Below, in pieces: positions 62,933-64,000 of a stretch of 64,000 bases of DNA. Origin of the DNA: Bremia lactucae (Eukaryota; Oomycota; Peronosporomycetes; Peronosporales; Peronosporaceae). The position numbers were made by a program, and so were the translations under genes. Below the pieces are notes generated by a model. It saw only the letters and a program-made list of their open reading frames with translations. It was not told the origin of the DNA and did no database searches. How positions within the stretch are numbered: the stretch's first letter is position 1; each line of letters begins with the position of its first letter. The stretch is from NCBI RefSeq assembly GCF_004359215.1, contig NW_027152029.1:424033-488032 (forward strand), in the 5' to 3' direction.

Positions 62933-64000
62933 CTACATGGCTGCCAACGTTGACGGCTGAAATTGTGCTTTCGCCCTAGACACCATCTCCTGGTGTCTAA
63001 CCTCGAAGTCTGGTCTGCGCGATAAAGCGTCAGCCAAGACATTCGACTTACCCGGATTATATTCAACTTTGAAATTAAATTCAAAGAAGAATGTGAGCCA
63101 TCTTGCCATTCTAGGCGAGAGGTGCGGTGAGTTTATTGCGGTCCGCAGTGATGCGTGATCCGTATAAACCACAAATGGTTCGGTGCCCAATAGGTGCACA
63201 CGAAACTTGACAAGAGCATACTTTATTGAAAGTAGCTCTTTGTCATGCACAGGGTAATTCAGTTCCGCGGCTTTTAATAGCCGGGACTGATAAGAGATGA
63301 CGCGGTCAACGCCGTCGTCATCCTTCTGCATGAGCGCGCTGCCGATTGCAAAATTACTTGCATCGCAGACGACGCTAAAGGGCTTATCCGCGTCTGGCAA
63401 TGCCAAGACCGGTGCCTCTACAAGAGATTGCTTCACTGATGTGAACGCATCTTCTTGTTCTTTTAACCAAACCCATTCTGTGTCCTTTTTAAGGAGATCA
63501 GATAATGGTTTAGTTTGCTCCGCATAATTCTTGCTATACTTATGCAAGTAATTAGCGAGCCCTAGGAATTGGCGCAAATCCTTCACATGCCGTGGGATTG
63601 GCCATTCCTTTACTGATTTTACCTTGTCTGGGTCTGCTCGTACACCATGTGTACCAACGATGCAGCCCAGTACAGGTATCTCAGGGACCCCTATGACGCA
63701 CTTTTGCAAGTTGACGTACAATTGGGCGTCCTTTAAAGTCTGCAACACAGCGTCTAAATGACGCTTGTGCGACTCTATTGCGCTCAGCCCGTCCTCGGCC
63801 CTACTATGCACGAATACATCGTCAAAGTAATGAGGCGCGTAGGCACGGTGCTGACGCATCACGTGAGCCACCACTCGGTTGAATGTCGCTGGTGCGTTTT
63901 TCAAACCTTGGGGCATCACAAGCCACTCCCAAAGCATACCGCTTGGGGTGCTTACTGCCGTTTTGGCTACATCGGACTCTCTCATGAGTACCTGATAGTA
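62933..64000 (-). CDS. RT and RNase H of group C pol, open to the window edge
   Basis: One frame runs from the edge (YYQVLMRESDVAKTAV) to a stop at 62933. RT palm: TPSGMLWEWLVMPQGLKNAP, then YFDDVFVHSRAEDGL with catalytic Asp-Asp intact. RT connection: RHVKDLRQFLGLANYLHKYS. RNase H: VVCDASNFAIGSAL, VHDKELLSIKYALVKFRVHL, VVYTDHASLRTAINSPHLSP and NVLADALSRRPDFE, so the acidic residues are all present. This is the least damaged enzyme in the window. It is partial at its N-terminus only because the window ends. Confidence 0.92.
   Translation of the reverse strand, partial: YYQVLMRESDVAKTAVSTPSGMLWEWLVMPQGLKNAPATFNRVVAHVMRQHRAYAPHYFDDVFVHSRAEDGLSAIESHKRHLDAVLQTLKDAQLYVNLQKCVIGVPEIPVLGCIVGTHGVRADPDKVKSVKEWPIPRHVKDLRQFLGLANYLHKYSKNYAEQTKPLSDLLKKDTEWVWLKEQEDAFTSVKQSLVEAPVLALPDADKPFSVVCDASNFAIGSALMQKDDDGVDRVISYQSRLLKAAELNYPVHDKELLSIKYALVKFRVHLLGTEPFVVYTDHASLRTAINSPHLSPRMARWLTFFFEFNFKVEYNPGKSNVLADALSRRPDFEVRHQEMVSRAKAQFQPSTLAAM

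Larger units (their letters stand above)
59327..64000 (-). mobile_element. Group C Ty3/gypsy element, minus strand, best-preserved pol
   Basis: Right to left from the window edge: RT, RNase H, integrase, integrase tail, chromodomain, then a plus-strand aORF, polypurine tract and 3' LTR. RT-RNase H is one open frame to the edge. Integrase and aORF carry a few frameshifts. gag and protease lie outside the window. Confidence 0.9.

Overview
The window reads as nuclear DNA of an oomycete, most likely a Peronosporales plant pathogen (Phytophthora or a downy mildew). This is inferred from short GT-AG introns of about 57-73 bp in the conserved genes, an Inr-like YTCANTYY element just upstream of one start codon, oomycete-type Ty3/gypsy chromoviruses, and one compact island of host genes buried in nested retrotransposons. 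No database search was possible, so the genus is left open.

Layout. 1-46847 is almost entirely decayed LTR retrotransposon. Four Ty3/gypsy groups can be told apart by LTR, gag and pol (here A, B, C, D), plus one Ty1/copia remnant. They are nested, head to head, or cut into each other: A (1-2659, +), a solo D LTR (2946-3429), D (about 3871-7715, +), B (7716-12392, -), B (12851-20545, +), a B 3' end (20980-22690, -), an unidentified coding-like fragment (22690-23285), B 3' half (23286-26648, +), a FAR1/MULE-like fragment (26649-26977, -), B (27541-30355, -), C (30356-35564, -), D (35565-40039, -), copia (40040-41975, -), B 5' half (41976-43988, -), D remnant (43989-44629), and C remnant (44630-46847, -) whose LTR holds a solo A LTR.

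46848-55620 is the gene island: mitochondrial-type GatA (-, six exons), ribosomal protein eL28 (+, two exons), two doubtful small ORFs, CENP-X/MHF2 (-) diverging over 63 bp from ribokinase (+), a secreted trypsin-like protease (+), and a decayed secreted-protein-like reading frame (+). 55621-64000 returns to retrotransposons: a B 5' half (+) cut by C LTRs, then a fairly intact C element (-) running off the right edge with undamaged RT and RNase H motifs.

The most interesting pattern is an accessory antisense ORF. In groups A, B, C and D a reading frame lies between the 3' LTR and the chromodomain, on the strand opposite to gag-pol, starting just inside the polypurine tract and running convergently into the end of pol. 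The B, C and D versions appear by eye to share a small core (a Pro-Leu/Val stretch, a Ser-rich turn, then an acidic segment ending F-x-x-A-F or similar), and the C version adds a coiled coil. A second theme is local scrambling inside the elements: two internal inversions, a snap-back palindrome, two short tandem duplications in the same part of RT, and a gag segment deleted from its own ORF but present inverted in the adjacent LTR.
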